NCBI RefSeq assembly: GCF_024806495.1
Contig: NZ_JANUFF010000001.1
Span: 248,001-312,000, forward strand
Source: Chryseobacterium sp. JUb7
GTDB lineage: Bacteria > Bacteroidota > Bacteroidia > Flavobacteriales > Weeksellaceae
Length of the DNA stretch: 64,000 bases
Reading direction: 5' to 3'
Within the stretch, counting starts at the first letter, position 1. Every line of letters begins with the position of its first letter. The notes below the pieces were generated by a model. The model made no database searches, was not told the origin of the DNA, and saw only the letters and a program-made list of their open reading frames with translations. Of the stretch, positions 26,206 through 33,921 are shown in pieces. The translations under genes were made by a program, and so were the position numbers.

Positions 26206-27168
26206 ATGAAAAAGTTACTTAAAATTACTTTTTTTGCTTTCTTTATTTTAGGATTTAATTTCTCAAAGGCTGAAACTCCACAGAACTATATTTATACATC
26301 CTCGGGAGATCTTCAGAAAATCGAAAAGATGATAACCCGAAAAGATATTGGCGGCGTTCAGATTGTTTATAACTGGAGGTCACTGGAAACAGCGAAAGAT
26401 ACTTATGATTTTTCAAGAATAGAAAAAGATCTTGAATATCTTACAAAGTTAAACAGAAAACTGTTTATTCAGCTTCAGGATCGTTTCTTTGAACCTCAGG
26501 CCAGGTATATTCCTGATTACATTCTTAATGGAAAAGAGTATAACGGCGGATTGGTACCTCAATACGACAATCCCGGTGAAAATAAACCGGTTGGAAACGG
26601 ATGGGTAACCCAGCAATGGAATCCTGCAGTTCGGCAAAGGTATCAGAAGCTGATTGAGGAGCTTGCTAAAAAGTTTGACGGTAAAATTCAGGGCATCAAT
26701 TTGCCCGAAACAGCGATTGATATCGATATGAAGCGTGATAAAACGGGCTTCAGCTGTGATAAATATTTTCAGGCTGAATTGGATAATTTAAAATTTGCAA
26801 GAAACGCCTTTAAAAAATCATATGTTTTACAATATGTCAATTTTTTTCCTTGTGAATGGGAAAATGATCATCAATATATGTCCAGACTTTTTGATTTTGC
26901 CAACAAAAATAATATAGGATTGGGAGGACCGGATATTGTTCCGGATAAAAATGCTCAAATGAAAAATTCCTATCCATTTTTTAATAAATATAAAGGAAAA
27001 CTTCCATTGATCGCAATGGCTGTTCAGGAACCTACACTAACCTACAAGAATCCAAAAACTAAAAAACCCTTTACCAAAGAGGAATTTGTAAACTATGCGG
27101 AAAATTATCTTGGCGTAAATATCATATTCTGGAGTGTAGAATCTCCATGGTTAAAGCAATCAAAGTAA
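26206..27168 (+). CDS. Secreted TIM-barrel glycosidase-like protein
   Basis: I take the ATG at 26206 (MKKLLKITFFAFFILGFNFSKA, a good signal peptide; 320 residues) over 26167. The mature protein reads like a clan GH-A (beta/alpha)8 barrel: GGVQIVYNWRSLE at the first strands, KLFIQLQDRFF, then GINLPETAID carrying a Glu where the acid/base would sit. LGGPDIVPD and LIAMAVQEP follow, the latter with a second Glu in the nucleophile position, then IIFWSVESPW near the end. I cannot assign a known GH family. Function as a glycoside hydrolase is inference from this layout. Confidence 0.55.
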   Translation: MKKLLKITFFAFFILGFNFSKAETPQNYIYTSSGDLQKIEKMITRKDIGGVQIVYNWRSLETAKDTYDFSRIEKDLEYLTKLNRKLFIQLQDRFFEPQARYIPDYILNGKEYNGGLVPQYDNPGENKPVGNGWVTQQWNPAVRQRYQKLIEELAKKFDGKIQGINLPETAIDIDMKRDKTGFSCDKYFQAELDNLKFARNAFKKSYVLQYVNFFPCEWENDHQYMSRLFDFANKNNIGLGGPDIVPDKNAQMKNSYPFFNKYKGKLPLIAMAVQEPTLTYKNPKTKKPFTKEEFVNYAENYLGVNIIFWSVESPWLKQSK

Positions 27169-27194
27169 TTGATTTACGATAAAATTTTCTCTTT

Positions 27195-27270
27195 CGGATT
27201 TGACACATAGAGCGGATGTTTCACTTTTATAAAACTTATTCATAATCATCTGCTTTATCTGTCAAATCCG
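27195..27270. repeat. Palindromic repeat element, family B (second copy)
   Basis: Arms 27195-27218 and 27247-27270 are reverse complements with 3 mismatches in 24. The spacer (GATGTTT...ATAATCATCTG) resembles that of the element at 12361-12431. It lies between convergent genes. Confidence 0.65.
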
Positions 27271-27282
27271 CGGGAGTAATAA

Positions 27283-27312
27283 AAAGGGTCATAAGCTGTC
27301 TTATGATCCTTT
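27283..27312. terminator. Bidirectional terminator
   Basis: AAAGGGTCATAAG / CTTATGATCCTTT, 13-nt arms with one wobble and a 4-nt loop. T-rich on both strands, 6 bp from the DUF4256 stop. Confidence 0.88.
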
Positions 27313-27317
27313 ATTTT

Positions 27318-27875
27318 TTATACTTTTAAAACCCCTCGAAATCCTCTGGCTGCATAATAGGAATCTGCCCCGTTGTGATACATGAAAACAGTATTATACC
27401 GCCTGTCACAGAATATGGCACCTCCGAGTTCCCGTATATTTACTGGAGTTTTCACCCAACTTGAGGTTTTAAGGTCAAACTTTCCTAATTCCTGGAGTTG
27501 TCTGTATTGATCTTCTGATAACAGCTCGATTCCCATTTCTGAAGCTTTATCAATTACATTATTTTCAGGCTTATTGGCTTTCCTGGCTTCCCAGGCTTGA
27601 TAATCGTAGCAGAGACTTCTGCGTTTTGGGCTCTCCGCGGAGCAGTCAAAGAAGATATATTCGTCCGTTTTTTTATCATATCCTACCACATCAGGCTCGC
27701 CCTCTGTTTCTTCCATCTCATTTAAAGACCAGATCTTGTCGGTATTTTTCTCCAGTTTAGTCTGAATTTTTTCCCAGTCTAAGTCTTTATGACGATTCAT
27801 ATTTTTTTCAAAACGGGCTTTTAAAACTTTTAAAAGTTCTGTGCTTTGTTCTGCGGTCAGTTTCTTTTTGCTCAT
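27318..27875 (-). CDS. DUF4256 domain-containing protein
   Basis: 185 soluble residues. Typical DUF4256 features are an N-terminal LLKVLKARFEKNMNRHKDLDW, EGEPDVVGYD, FFDCSAESPKRRSLCYD, GIELLSEDQYRQLQ and the C-terminal GGAIFCDRRYNTVFMYHNGA. The biochemical role of the family is unknown. It is the last gene of a five-gene operon starting with an ArsR-type regulator; similar DoxX/SRPBCC/DUF4256 clusters are common in Bacteroidota and Firmicutes. Confidence 0.92.
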   Translation of the reverse strand: MSKKKLTAEQSTELLKVLKARFEKNMNRHKDLDWEKIQTKLEKNTDKIWSLNEMEETEGEPDVVGYDKKTDEYIFFDCSAESPKRRSLCYDYQAWEARKANKPENNVIDKASEMGIELLSEDQYRQLQELGKFDLKTSSWVKTPVNIRELGGAIFCDRRYNTVFMYHNGADSYYAARGFRGVLKV

Positions 27876-27908
27876 ATCAAATTTTGTTTAAGGTTTGGTA
27901 AAATTAAT

Positions 27909-28295
27909 TCAAATTTTTCTGTCTGCAGGTCGAAAATACCACGAAATGATGACTAAAATTAACAATAAAACTGCCGGAAAAGTCTTTCCAATCGGATCTC
28001 CGACAATCAAGTGAGAAATTACGGCTCCGGACATCACGAAAAAAAATCCTGCATATGCCCATTCTTTTAACAAAGGTAATTTTGGGATAAGAACAGCAAT
28101 GACTCCCAATACTTTCCAGATTCCTATGATGGTCATTAAATAAAGAGGATATCCCAAAGTGGTAAAATTGGCAATCTCATCTTTATTTTTCATTAATTGA
28201 ACAATGGCTGTTGAGACCATTCCCAATGACATCCATAAGGTAAAAACCCAATAGATGATTTTATTTCTTTTCTGTAATTTATTTTGTGTTTCCAT
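27909..28295 (-). CDS. DoxX family membrane protein
   Basis: 128 residues with four hydrophobic helices (IIYWVFTLWMSLGMVSTAIV, YPLYLMTIIGIWKVLGVIAVL, WAYAGFFFVMSGAVISHLI, AVLLLILVIISWYF). This is the DoxX-like arrangement, including the GIWKVLGVIAVL element. DoxX proteins are small integral membrane proteins linked to redox or thiol metabolism in some species; no specific role can be claimed here. Operon with neighbours on both sides (9 bp and 33 bp gaps). Confidence 0.85.
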   Translation of the reverse strand: METQNKLQKRNKIIYWVFTLWMSLGMVSTAIVQLMKNKDEIANFTTLGYPLYLMTIIGIWKVLGVIAVLIPKLPLLKEWAYAGFFFVMSGAVISHLIVGDPIGKTFPAVLLLILVIISWYFRPADRKI

Positions 28296-28304
28296 GATAA
28301 TGTA

Positions 28305-28883
28305 TTAATCGTTTATACCTTTGCCTTCTAAGATATCGGGAATATGTTTTTCTATTCTGGCTTCTTTTGTTTTTGTCTGTTTAGCTGATGAGAAATAGAG
28401 TAGGTAAGCCCTCTGTCTTCCGGGAGTTAAGGCTTCAAATGCGTCTTTTAATTCTGAATTTTCGTTAAGCTTATTTTGAAACTCTGCCGGTATTTCAAAC
28501 TCTCTGGTCTTTTTCATCTGAACTTTAGCACCAGATTCTTCAATTTCAACAGCCTGAAATATGTATTCCTTAATCTCTTTTTCTAAATGAGTAATCTGTT
28601 GTAAATCTGTAAACCGAACCTGCCTTGCTGCCTGTACATTTTCAGTTTGTTGAATTAAAATATTTTCGGGATCTTTCATTAAGGCGCCTTTGAAAAAGAG
28701 TAGTGCACAATATTCTTTAAATCCATGAATTAAGAAAATATTTTTTCCTTCGTAGGTATAGCATGGACATCCCCATTTCAAATCTTCTGTCAATTCTGTA
28801 TCCAGAGCGATTGCCCTTAATTTTTCAAATTCTTTTTGCCATTGATTGGCTTTATCAAAGAAAAAATCAACTTTTGTGTTCAT
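28305..28883 (-). CDS. YdeI/OmpD-associated family protein (DUF1801-like plus YdeI C-terminal motif)
   Basis: 192 residues. The N-terminal two thirds resembles DUF1801/YdhG (LTEDLKWGCPCYTYEGKNIF, FKEYCALLFFKGALMKDP). The C-terminus has the Bacteriocin-protection/YdeI motif ALTPGRQRAYLLYFSSAKQ followed by KTKEARIEKHIPDILEGKG. Soluble and cytoplasmic. The family is often annotated as YdeI/OmpD-associated, without proven function in this group. Third gene of the ArsR operon. Confidence 0.88.
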   Translation of the reverse strand: MNTKVDFFFDKANQWQKEFEKLRAIALDTELTEDLKWGCPCYTYEGKNIFLIHGFKEYCALLFFKGALMKDPENILIQQTENVQAARQVRFTDLQQITHLEKEIKEYIFQAVEIEESGAKVQMKKTREFEIPAEFQNKLNENSELKDAFEALTPGRQRAYLLYFSSAKQTKTKEARIEKHIPDILEGKGIND

Positions 28884-28945
28884 AGCTTAAGTGAGTAATA
28901 AGTAGTTGGAAATGAGTGATATTTGTGTCATTTAAAAACTAAAAT

Positions 28946-29422
28946 CTAATTTCTAGCTTCTAATTTCTGAATAATTTCCTGTAATCTATTGTGAGCCATA
29001 TTGATACCTTGTGCAAAAGGTAATTTCAGCATCTGATCTCTGAAATCTACAGATTTATAAATCGTATGAATGGTAATTCTGCTGGTTTCATTAGTCAGTT
29101 TTTCAAATTCCAAAAACTCCATCTGTGCGGGGAAGGGTGTATTTTCCATCTGAAAAGTTCTTATAATGCTCTGATCGGGAATAAGCTCATGAATTGTTCC
29201 GTTTGCACTGAAAACAATGTCTCCCTGAGGATTTGAGGTTTCAAACTTATAGCTCCCATGTTGTTTGTTTTCGAATTTTATCACTTTTGTTCCCATCCAT
29301 TGTTCAAAAAGTTCGGCTTCCGTATAAGCTTTAAACAAAAGATGAACAGGAAGATCAAATTCTCTGATAATAAAGATTTCCTGCTTTCCGTCTTCAGCAT
29401 GAATTTTTGTTTTTAGTTCCAT
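28946..29422 (-). CDS. SRPBCC domain-containing protein (AHSA1-like)
   Basis: 158 residues with the START-like/AHSA1 pattern: an N-terminal strand with REFDLPVHLLFKAYTEAELF, EQWMGTKVIKFE, and GSYKFETSNPQGDIVF, then a long C-terminal helix (FAQGINMAHNRLQEIIQKLE). SRPBCC folds form hydrophobic ligand-binding cups. In Bacteroidota this gene often directly follows an ArsR regulator, as here (5 bp gap). Ligand unknown. Confidence 0.9.
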   Translation of the reverse strand: MELKTKIHAEDGKQEIFIIREFDLPVHLLFKAYTEAELFEQWMGTKVIKFENKQHGSYKFETSNPQGDIVFSANGTIHELIPDQSIIRTFQMENTPFPAQMEFLEFEKLTNETSRITIHTIYKSVDFRDQMLKLPFAQGINMAHNRLQEIIQKLEARN

Positions 29423-29427
29423 AATTT

Positions 29428-29751
29428 CTATTTTTTTGATTGGTATTTTTTCATAATATCTTCAAGTTTATTGAACCTGTCATCCCACATTTGTCTGAAA
29501 GGTTCGATGAAGTCGGCGATTTCTTTCATTTTACTCGGGTTTAAGTGATAAATAATTTCTCTACCGTTTTGTTCGGGTTTTAGCAATTCACATTCAGTGA
29601 GAATCTGCAAATGCTTTGAGACGGTGGGTCTTGCGGTATCAAAATTCGAAGCTATTGCACCGGCAGTCATTGACTGAGCTGCCACCAGCATAAGAATAGA
29701 TCTTCTTGTAGGATCTGCAATTGCCTGAAAAACATCTCTTCTTAAATTCAT
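29428..29751 (-). CDS. ArsR-type winged-helix transcriptional regulator
   Basis: 107 residues: [40 protein letters not shown] (recognition helix) and [14 protein letters not shown] (wing). No Cys-rich metal site is present, which fits the non-metal ArsR proteins paired with SRPBCC genes. It begins the operon ending at DUF4256 and has two 18-bp palindromic sites around its -7 box, suggesting autoregulation. Confidence 0.93.
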   Translation of the reverse strand: MNLRRDVFQAIADPTRRSILMLVAAQSMTAGAIASNFDTARPTVSKHLQILTECELLKPEQNGREIIYHLNPSKMKEIADFIEPFRQMWDDRFNKLEDIMKKYQSKK

Positions 29752-29753
29752 TA

Positions 29754-29797
29754 TGTAGTTATTTGACTACAAATTTAAATGAAGTTATTTAACTACA
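29754..29797 (-). promoter_or_regulatory. Promoter with two tandem palindromic operators for the ArsR-type operon
   Basis: Two 18-bp sites, TGTAGTTATTTGACTACA (29754-29771) and TGAAGTTATTTAACTACA (29780-29797), start 26 bp apart. A minus-strand -7 box TAAATTTG lies between them (29770-29777). The first site almost touches the start codon at 29751. Confidence 0.7.
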
Positions 29798-29826
29798 CAA
29801 GTTTTAAGTGAATTTTTTAATAAAAA

Positions 29827-29853
29827 AGCCTCCTTAAAAAATTGCAGGAGGCT
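29827..29853 (-). terminator. Terminator after the second EamA gene
   Basis: AGCCTCCT / AGGAGGCT perfect 8-bp stem, followed on the minus strand by TTTTTTA. Confidence 0.88.
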
Positions 29854-29865
29854 CAGAATATAGAA

Positions 29866-30735
29866 TTATGGTTTTTTCTTAATAGAAATAAAGGTTTGCA
29901 AAATGACTGAAATCATAATAATAAGAAGACCTATATAAAAGGAGAGATTAACCTGCTTGCTTTCATCAAAAAACAAGAAAGCCATGATAATTGCATAGAC
30001 AGGCTCCAGATTAAAGCTTAAATTTACAGTGAAAGCGGGGATTTTCTTTAAAATTTCAGTAAATATAACATATAGTCCGACTGTACAAAATAAAGCCAAT
30101 AAAAGCAGATAAAAAGCATCTTTTGTAGTAGGGATCAATGTTTCAGAGGGGAAGAAGTATAAATAAACTGGTAGGAGAGCACCAAGACAGAGAGTTCCAG
30201 CCAGCATTTGATAATAATTAATGATTTTGCTATCAAAATCATTGACCAGGCGGCTGTTATAAATGGTATAAAGTGCCGCAAATGCCGATGAAATCACGCC
30301 AATTGCAATTCCGACCTGATAAGAAGTGTCAAAATGAAAGATTAAGCTGATTCCGGCTAATGTAAGAGTGCTTAAAAATAATTCCGATAGCTTAAATGGC
30401 TGTTTGTCGATTAATGGTTTAAAAATGGCCGTAAAAAAGCTTGTCAGACAATAGCAAACGACGCCGATGGAAATATTGGAATATTTGATGCTGGCATAAA
30501 ACAAAACCCAATGCATGGTTATTAATAAACCAACTTTTCCGATTTTCAGTTTTTCTGTACGGTTTGTTGAATCATTAGTTTTAAATATTTTTAGAACAAA
30601 AAATAAAATAACTGCTGAAAAGAAAACCCTATACCAGGTTAATAAGCCTTCATTAAGAGAAATCAGTTTACCGAATACGCCTGTGAATCCAGCCAGAATT
30701 ACGGCAAGATGTAATAATAAGTATGATTTTTTCAT
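29866..30735 (-). CDS. EamA family (DMT superfamily) transporter
   Basis: 289 residues with ten hydrophobic segments in two EamA repeats. It begins SYLLLHLAVILAGFTGVFGK and has YSNISIGVVCYCLTSFFTA in repeat one and NLSFNLEPVYAIIMAFLFF in repeat two. Probable metabolite or amino-acid exporter of the inner membrane; substrate unknown. It differs from the EamA protein at 22 kb and has no adjacent regulator. Monocistronic. Confidence 0.88.
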   Translation of the reverse strand: MKKSYLLLHLAVILAGFTGVFGKLISLNEGLLTWYRVFFSAVILFFVLKIFKTNDSTNRTEKLKIGKVGLLITMHWVLFYASIKYSNISIGVVCYCLTSFFTAIFKPLIDKQPFKLSELFLSTLTLAGISLIFHFDTSYQVGIAIGVISSAFAALYTIYNSRLVNDFDSKIINYYQMLAGTLCLGALLPVYLYFFPSETLIPTTKDAFYLLLLALFCTVGLYVIFTEILKKIPAFTVNLSFNLEPVYAIIMAFLFFDESKQVNLSFYIGLLIIMISVILQTFISIKKKP

Positions 30736-31055
30736 GTGAGAATGAACTGTATGTATAAATGATTTGTAAATAATATTATATCGAAATCTGAAGCATTAGA
30801 AAATAACCGATAAATAAATTTATCAGTATAAATACTTCAAACGAATTTGAAAATATTAAATCATTGGTGGAGAAATACAGCTCGCTTGGATCATAATTAT
30901 TTTGAATAGACTCAAATATACTAAAAAAGACAGAATTATAAGGTATATTCTCTCTTTCTTGTAAAAACATAAAAGTCCTATAATTTATATTATGTTAAAT
31001 TGAATATCTACCAGTTTTTCTTTTTGAAGGGCTTTCTAATTTAGACTATGATAAA
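30736..31055. other. Intergenic region, no confident gene
   Basis: AT-rich spacer between the EamA promoter side and the terminator of the tail-fibre-like pair. A 64-codon minus-strand ORF (30776-30970) ends in a hydrophobic stretch, but it has no recognisable domain or promoter and I do not call it a gene. Confidence 0.5.
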
Positions 31056-31087
31056 AAATGCCCTGTCAGTCTATCTGCAGGACATTT
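31056..31087 (-). terminator. Terminator after the tail-fibre-like pair
   Basis: Minus strand: AAATGTCCTG / CAGGGCATTT stem (one G-U pair), followed by TTTTTATC. Confidence 0.7.
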
Positions 31088-31152
31088 GGAAAGATATATT
31101 TTTTATTTGTGCCTTAAGTATAACTTTTGTTTGATTTCCAATAATTTCCAGA

Positions 31153-31869
31153 TTATTTTAATAAAACTAAAGTGAAGCCATTTTGCCCGATATTATTACG
31201 GCTATTGTAAGTTGAACAGCCACCTCCTCTTCGAACAAGCATATAATAAGTTCCTGCCTGTAAGTAGGCAATACTTGAGGAATATATAAAATCGAATGCG
31301 CCAACACCTCCTGGGAAATGGGCATCTAAGGAATATACAAGGTTTGTAGGAGTTGAAGGGCTTGTACTTAGATTATAAGCGACAAGAGGGCTACAGCCAA
31401 CCGGTGATTTGTCTCCAATGAATCGAGGGCTTATAGCATAATACCCCGGTATTGTAACAGTAGCATTAGCTCCCAGATATGTTGCTGTAGTACCTACAGG
31501 AAGTAAGCTTCCCGCATTAGAATCAATGACTATAGCCGGGGAAGTATTTTGCCAGGTACCGATTCCGTTTGCATCTGATACAAGTATTTTATTGTTTCCC
31601 TGGGTGCCATCTGAAATTTTTACAGCCCCTGAAGTTGATCTAAATATGTCTAATTTCGTAGAAGGATTAGTAGTACCTACCCCTAAGTTTCCGTTTAATG
31701 TAACGATTAGATCATTAGTTTGTTGGGATGCTGTCGGACTTCCGGTATTCGGATTATCTCTAGCAGCATCAATATGAAAAGGACCTTGAGGATTTCCTGT
31801 TTGAACGCCAACCTGACCCAATATAACAGTAGAACATAATAATGCCCCTAAAATAACAGTATTTTTCAT
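31153..31869 (-). CDS. Secreted tail-fibre-like protein, paralogue 1
   Basis: 238 residues. The signal peptide (MKNTVILGALLCSTVILGQ) is followed by a repeat-type region with LNGNLGVGTTNPSTKLDIF and KISDGTQGNNKILVSDANG. That pattern is common in Bacteroidota surface proteins and phage tail fibres. The roughly 110-residue C-terminal domain (PGYYAISPRFIG to FTLVLLK) has a Cys pair and is beta-rich. No type IX secretion C-terminal signal is visible. It lies 4 bp after its paralogue, in one operon. Function unknown; possibly adhesion or surface display. Confidence 0.72.
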   Translation of the reverse strand: MKNTVILGALLCSTVILGQVGVQTGNPQGPFHIDAARDNPNTGSPTASQQTNDLIVTLNGNLGVGTTNPSTKLDIFRSTSGAVKISDGTQGNNKILVSDANGIGTWQNTSPAIVIDSNAGSLLPVGTTATYLGANATVTIPGYYAISPRFIGDKSPVGCSPLVAYNLSTSPSTPTNLVYSLDAHFPGGVGAFDFIYSSSIAYLQAGTYYMLVRRGGGCSTYNSRNNIGQNGFTLVLLK

Positions 31870-31873
31870 GCTT

Positions 31874-32605
31874 TTATTTTAGTAAAGTTAGGGTAAAACT
31901 GTTTTGTGATGCTGTATTTCGGCTTACATGTGAGGTACATTGTGAAACTGCACCATATCTTACCAGCATATAATAAGTTCCGGCATTAAGATAAGCTACA
32001 TTGGTAGAATATATAAAATTATTGTTACCAATCGTAGATGCAAAGTGAGCTTCCTGTAATGGAAATGCCGGATTGACCAAACTTGTTGTACTGGTACTCA
32101 AATTATAGGCGATAAAACCAGAACAGTTGGCCGGAGCGAAATCTGTAATCAATCTTGGACTGATCAGATAATATCCCGGAATCGTTACTGTAGCAGCAGA
32201 TCCCAGCCAGACAAGATTTCCTCCGATTGTTACAGCACTACCCGTTGTAGAAGTAATAACAACCGATGGTGAAGTATTTTGCCAAGTAGCTACTCCATTA
32301 GCATCTGATACTAAAATCTTACCATTACCTTGTGTACCGTCTGTTATTTTGAGTGCTCCGGGAGTAGAACTTACAATGTCCAGTTTTGTAGAAGGAGTGT
32401 TTGTGCCTATTCCTAGATTTCCAGTTGACGTTACAACTACATCATTAGCCTGTTGCGAAGCAGATGGTATTCCTGTAGCAGGATTGTCTCTGGCGCCGTC
32501 GATATGGAAAGTAGCTTGTGGATTGGATGTTTGGATGCCAATTTGTGCGGTCAAGTTTTTACTTCCAAGAGCTAATAGAAATAGTGTAATGATTATTTTT
32601 TTCAT
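31874..32605 (-). CDS. Secreted tail-fibre-like protein, paralogue 2
   Basis: 243 residues with a signal peptide and the same layout as its neighbour: SQQANDVVVTSTGNLGIGTN, TPSTKLDIVSSTPGALKI, SDANGVATWQNTSPSVVI, then a C-terminal domain from PGYYLISPRLITD to FTLTLLK. N-terminal halves of the two are nearly identical; the C-terminal domains differ more (for example around the Cys residues), as expected for diversifying surface proteins after tandem duplication. First gene of the pair. Confidence 0.72.
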   Translation of the reverse strand: MKKIIITLFLLALGSKNLTAQIGIQTSNPQATFHIDGARDNPATGIPSASQQANDVVVTSTGNLGIGTNTPSTKLDIVSSTPGALKITDGTQGNGKILVSDANGVATWQNTSPSVVITSTTGSAVTIGGNLVWLGSAATVTIPGYYLISPRLITDFAPANCSGFIAYNLSTSTTSLVNPAFPLQEAHFASTIGNNNFIYSTNVAYLNAGTYYMLVRYGAVSQCTSHVSRNTASQNSFTLTLLK

Positions 32606-32830
32606 GTAGTAGTTATAAGCTTATTTGCATTATTGTATAACTTTTATACAATTTGCTCTAAAACTAATTTCAGTATATAGTTTTTTACGCGGCAAATATA
32701 ATTATAACTATTGAAAAAAAATCATTAAAAAATAATTTATGTATTAATATTTTTGTTAAATGTAGTTAATATATGAAATTTTTAAATAATGTAATCGATT
32801 GTTATTAATCATAAATTTAAAAAAAAATAA

Positions 32831-32863
32831 AAAACCTTCTTTAACTCATTTAAAGAAGGTTTT
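32831..32863 (-). terminator. Terminator after the alpha/beta hydrolase operon
   Basis: AAAACCTTCTTTAA / TTAAAGAAGGTTTT perfect 14-nt arms, T-rich on the minus strand, 15 bp beyond the hydrolase stop. Confidence 0.92.
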
Positions 32864-32877
32864 TGTAAAATTTAATT

Positions 32878-33921
32878 CTATTTTAAATTCTCACTAAAGA
32901 AGCTTTCCAGTTTATCAAAAGGAATAATATCAACTTTGTCATATAAGTCTACGTGAACAGCTTTTGGAATAATCATTAATTCTTTTGGTTCGGCAGCCAT
33001 TTTGTAAATATCTTCACTAAAATATCTTGAATGAGCATTTTCTCCGGCAATAATCAAAATTGGTCTGGGCGAAATTTCTTTAATATAAGTCAGAATTGGC
33101 ATATTCATTAAAGAGAATCCGCTGGTTGCCGCCCAGGCTCCGTTTGAATTGACGGAACGCTCATGGAAACCTCTCGGAGTTCTGTAATAATCAAAATAGT
33201 CTTTAATGAATTGTGGCTCATCTCCTTTCAATTTTTCTGCATTGGAGCGAGGTCCCGAGGCGGTTGTTCCGGATTCTGCATCTTTCCAACGTTGCTGGCT
33301 CATTTGCTCCAATGTTTTTGTACGTTCTTCCAAAGTGACTTTGTCATAATATCCTTTCGAAGCAACTCTTGGAATATCGTACATGCTTGTGGTTGCCACT
33401 GCTTTTACACGTTTGTCGACCGCTGTTGCATTCAAAGCAAAACCTCCAAAACCACAAATTCCGATGATCCCGATTTTATTTCTGTCTACGTTTTTCTGGA
33501 GTCCTAAAAAATCCACCGCAGCACTAAAATCTTCTGTATTAATATCTGAAGACGCAATATTACGAGGTTCTCCTCCACTTTCTCCCGTGTAAGACGGATC
33601 GAAAGCGATAACAGCAAAACCTCTTTCCGCCATCTGATTGGCATACAAACCCGAAGACTGTTCTTTTACAGCTCCAAAAGGTCCACTGATTGCCAAAGCT
33701 GATAATTTCTGATCACCTGCATTTTTCGGAAGATATAAATCTCCGGATAATGCGATTCCATAACGGTTTTTGAAGGTAACTTTCTGACGACTCACTTTGT
33801 CGCTTAATGTAAATGTATAATGTTCTGCGGTATTGCTCATTTTTACTGATTTTGACTGACTAAATCCCTTTTGTGAAAATAAAAGCATCGCAGTAAGTGA
33901 TAGTAATTTTATGTTTTTCAT
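32878..33921 (-). CDS. Exported alpha/beta hydrolase with Cys nucleophile elbow (dienelactone-hydrolase-like)
   Basis: 347 residues with signal peptide MKNIKLLSLTAMLLFSQKGFSQ. Alpha/beta-hydrolase landmarks: ALAISGPFGAVKEQSSGLYA (oxyanion region) and the nucleophile elbow GICGFGG, where Cys replaces the usual Ser. PILIIAGENAHSRYFSE follows, and a C-terminal His near PKAVHVDLYDK completes the triad. Cys nucleophiles are known in dienelactone hydrolases. Substrate unknown. It is the last gene of a four-gene operon and overlaps the upstream gene by 4 bp; it is a paralogue of the hydrolase at 37.7 kb. Confidence 0.83.
   Translation of the reverse strand: MKNIKLLSLTAMLLFSQKGFSQSKSVKMSNTAEHYTFTLSDKVSRQKVTFKNRYGIALSGDLYLPKNAGDQKLSALAISGPFGAVKEQSSGLYANQMAERGFAVIAFDPSYTGESGGEPRNIASSDINTEDFSAAVDFLGLQKNVDRNKIGIIGICGFGGFALNATAVDKRVKAVATTSMYDIPRVASKGYYDKVTLEERTKTLEQMSQQRWKDAESGTTASGPRSNAEKLKGDEPQFIKDYFDYYRTPRGFHERSVNSNGAWAATSGFSLMNMPILTYIKEISPRPILIIAGENAHSRYFSEDIYKMAAEPKELMIIPKAVHVDLYDKVDIIPFDKLESFFSENLK

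Noticed and set aside
30776..30970. 64-codon minus-strand ORF ending in a hydrophobic stretch
   Set aside because: AT-rich region, no recognisable domain, no promoter or operon context; an ORF of this length is expected by chance in such sequence.
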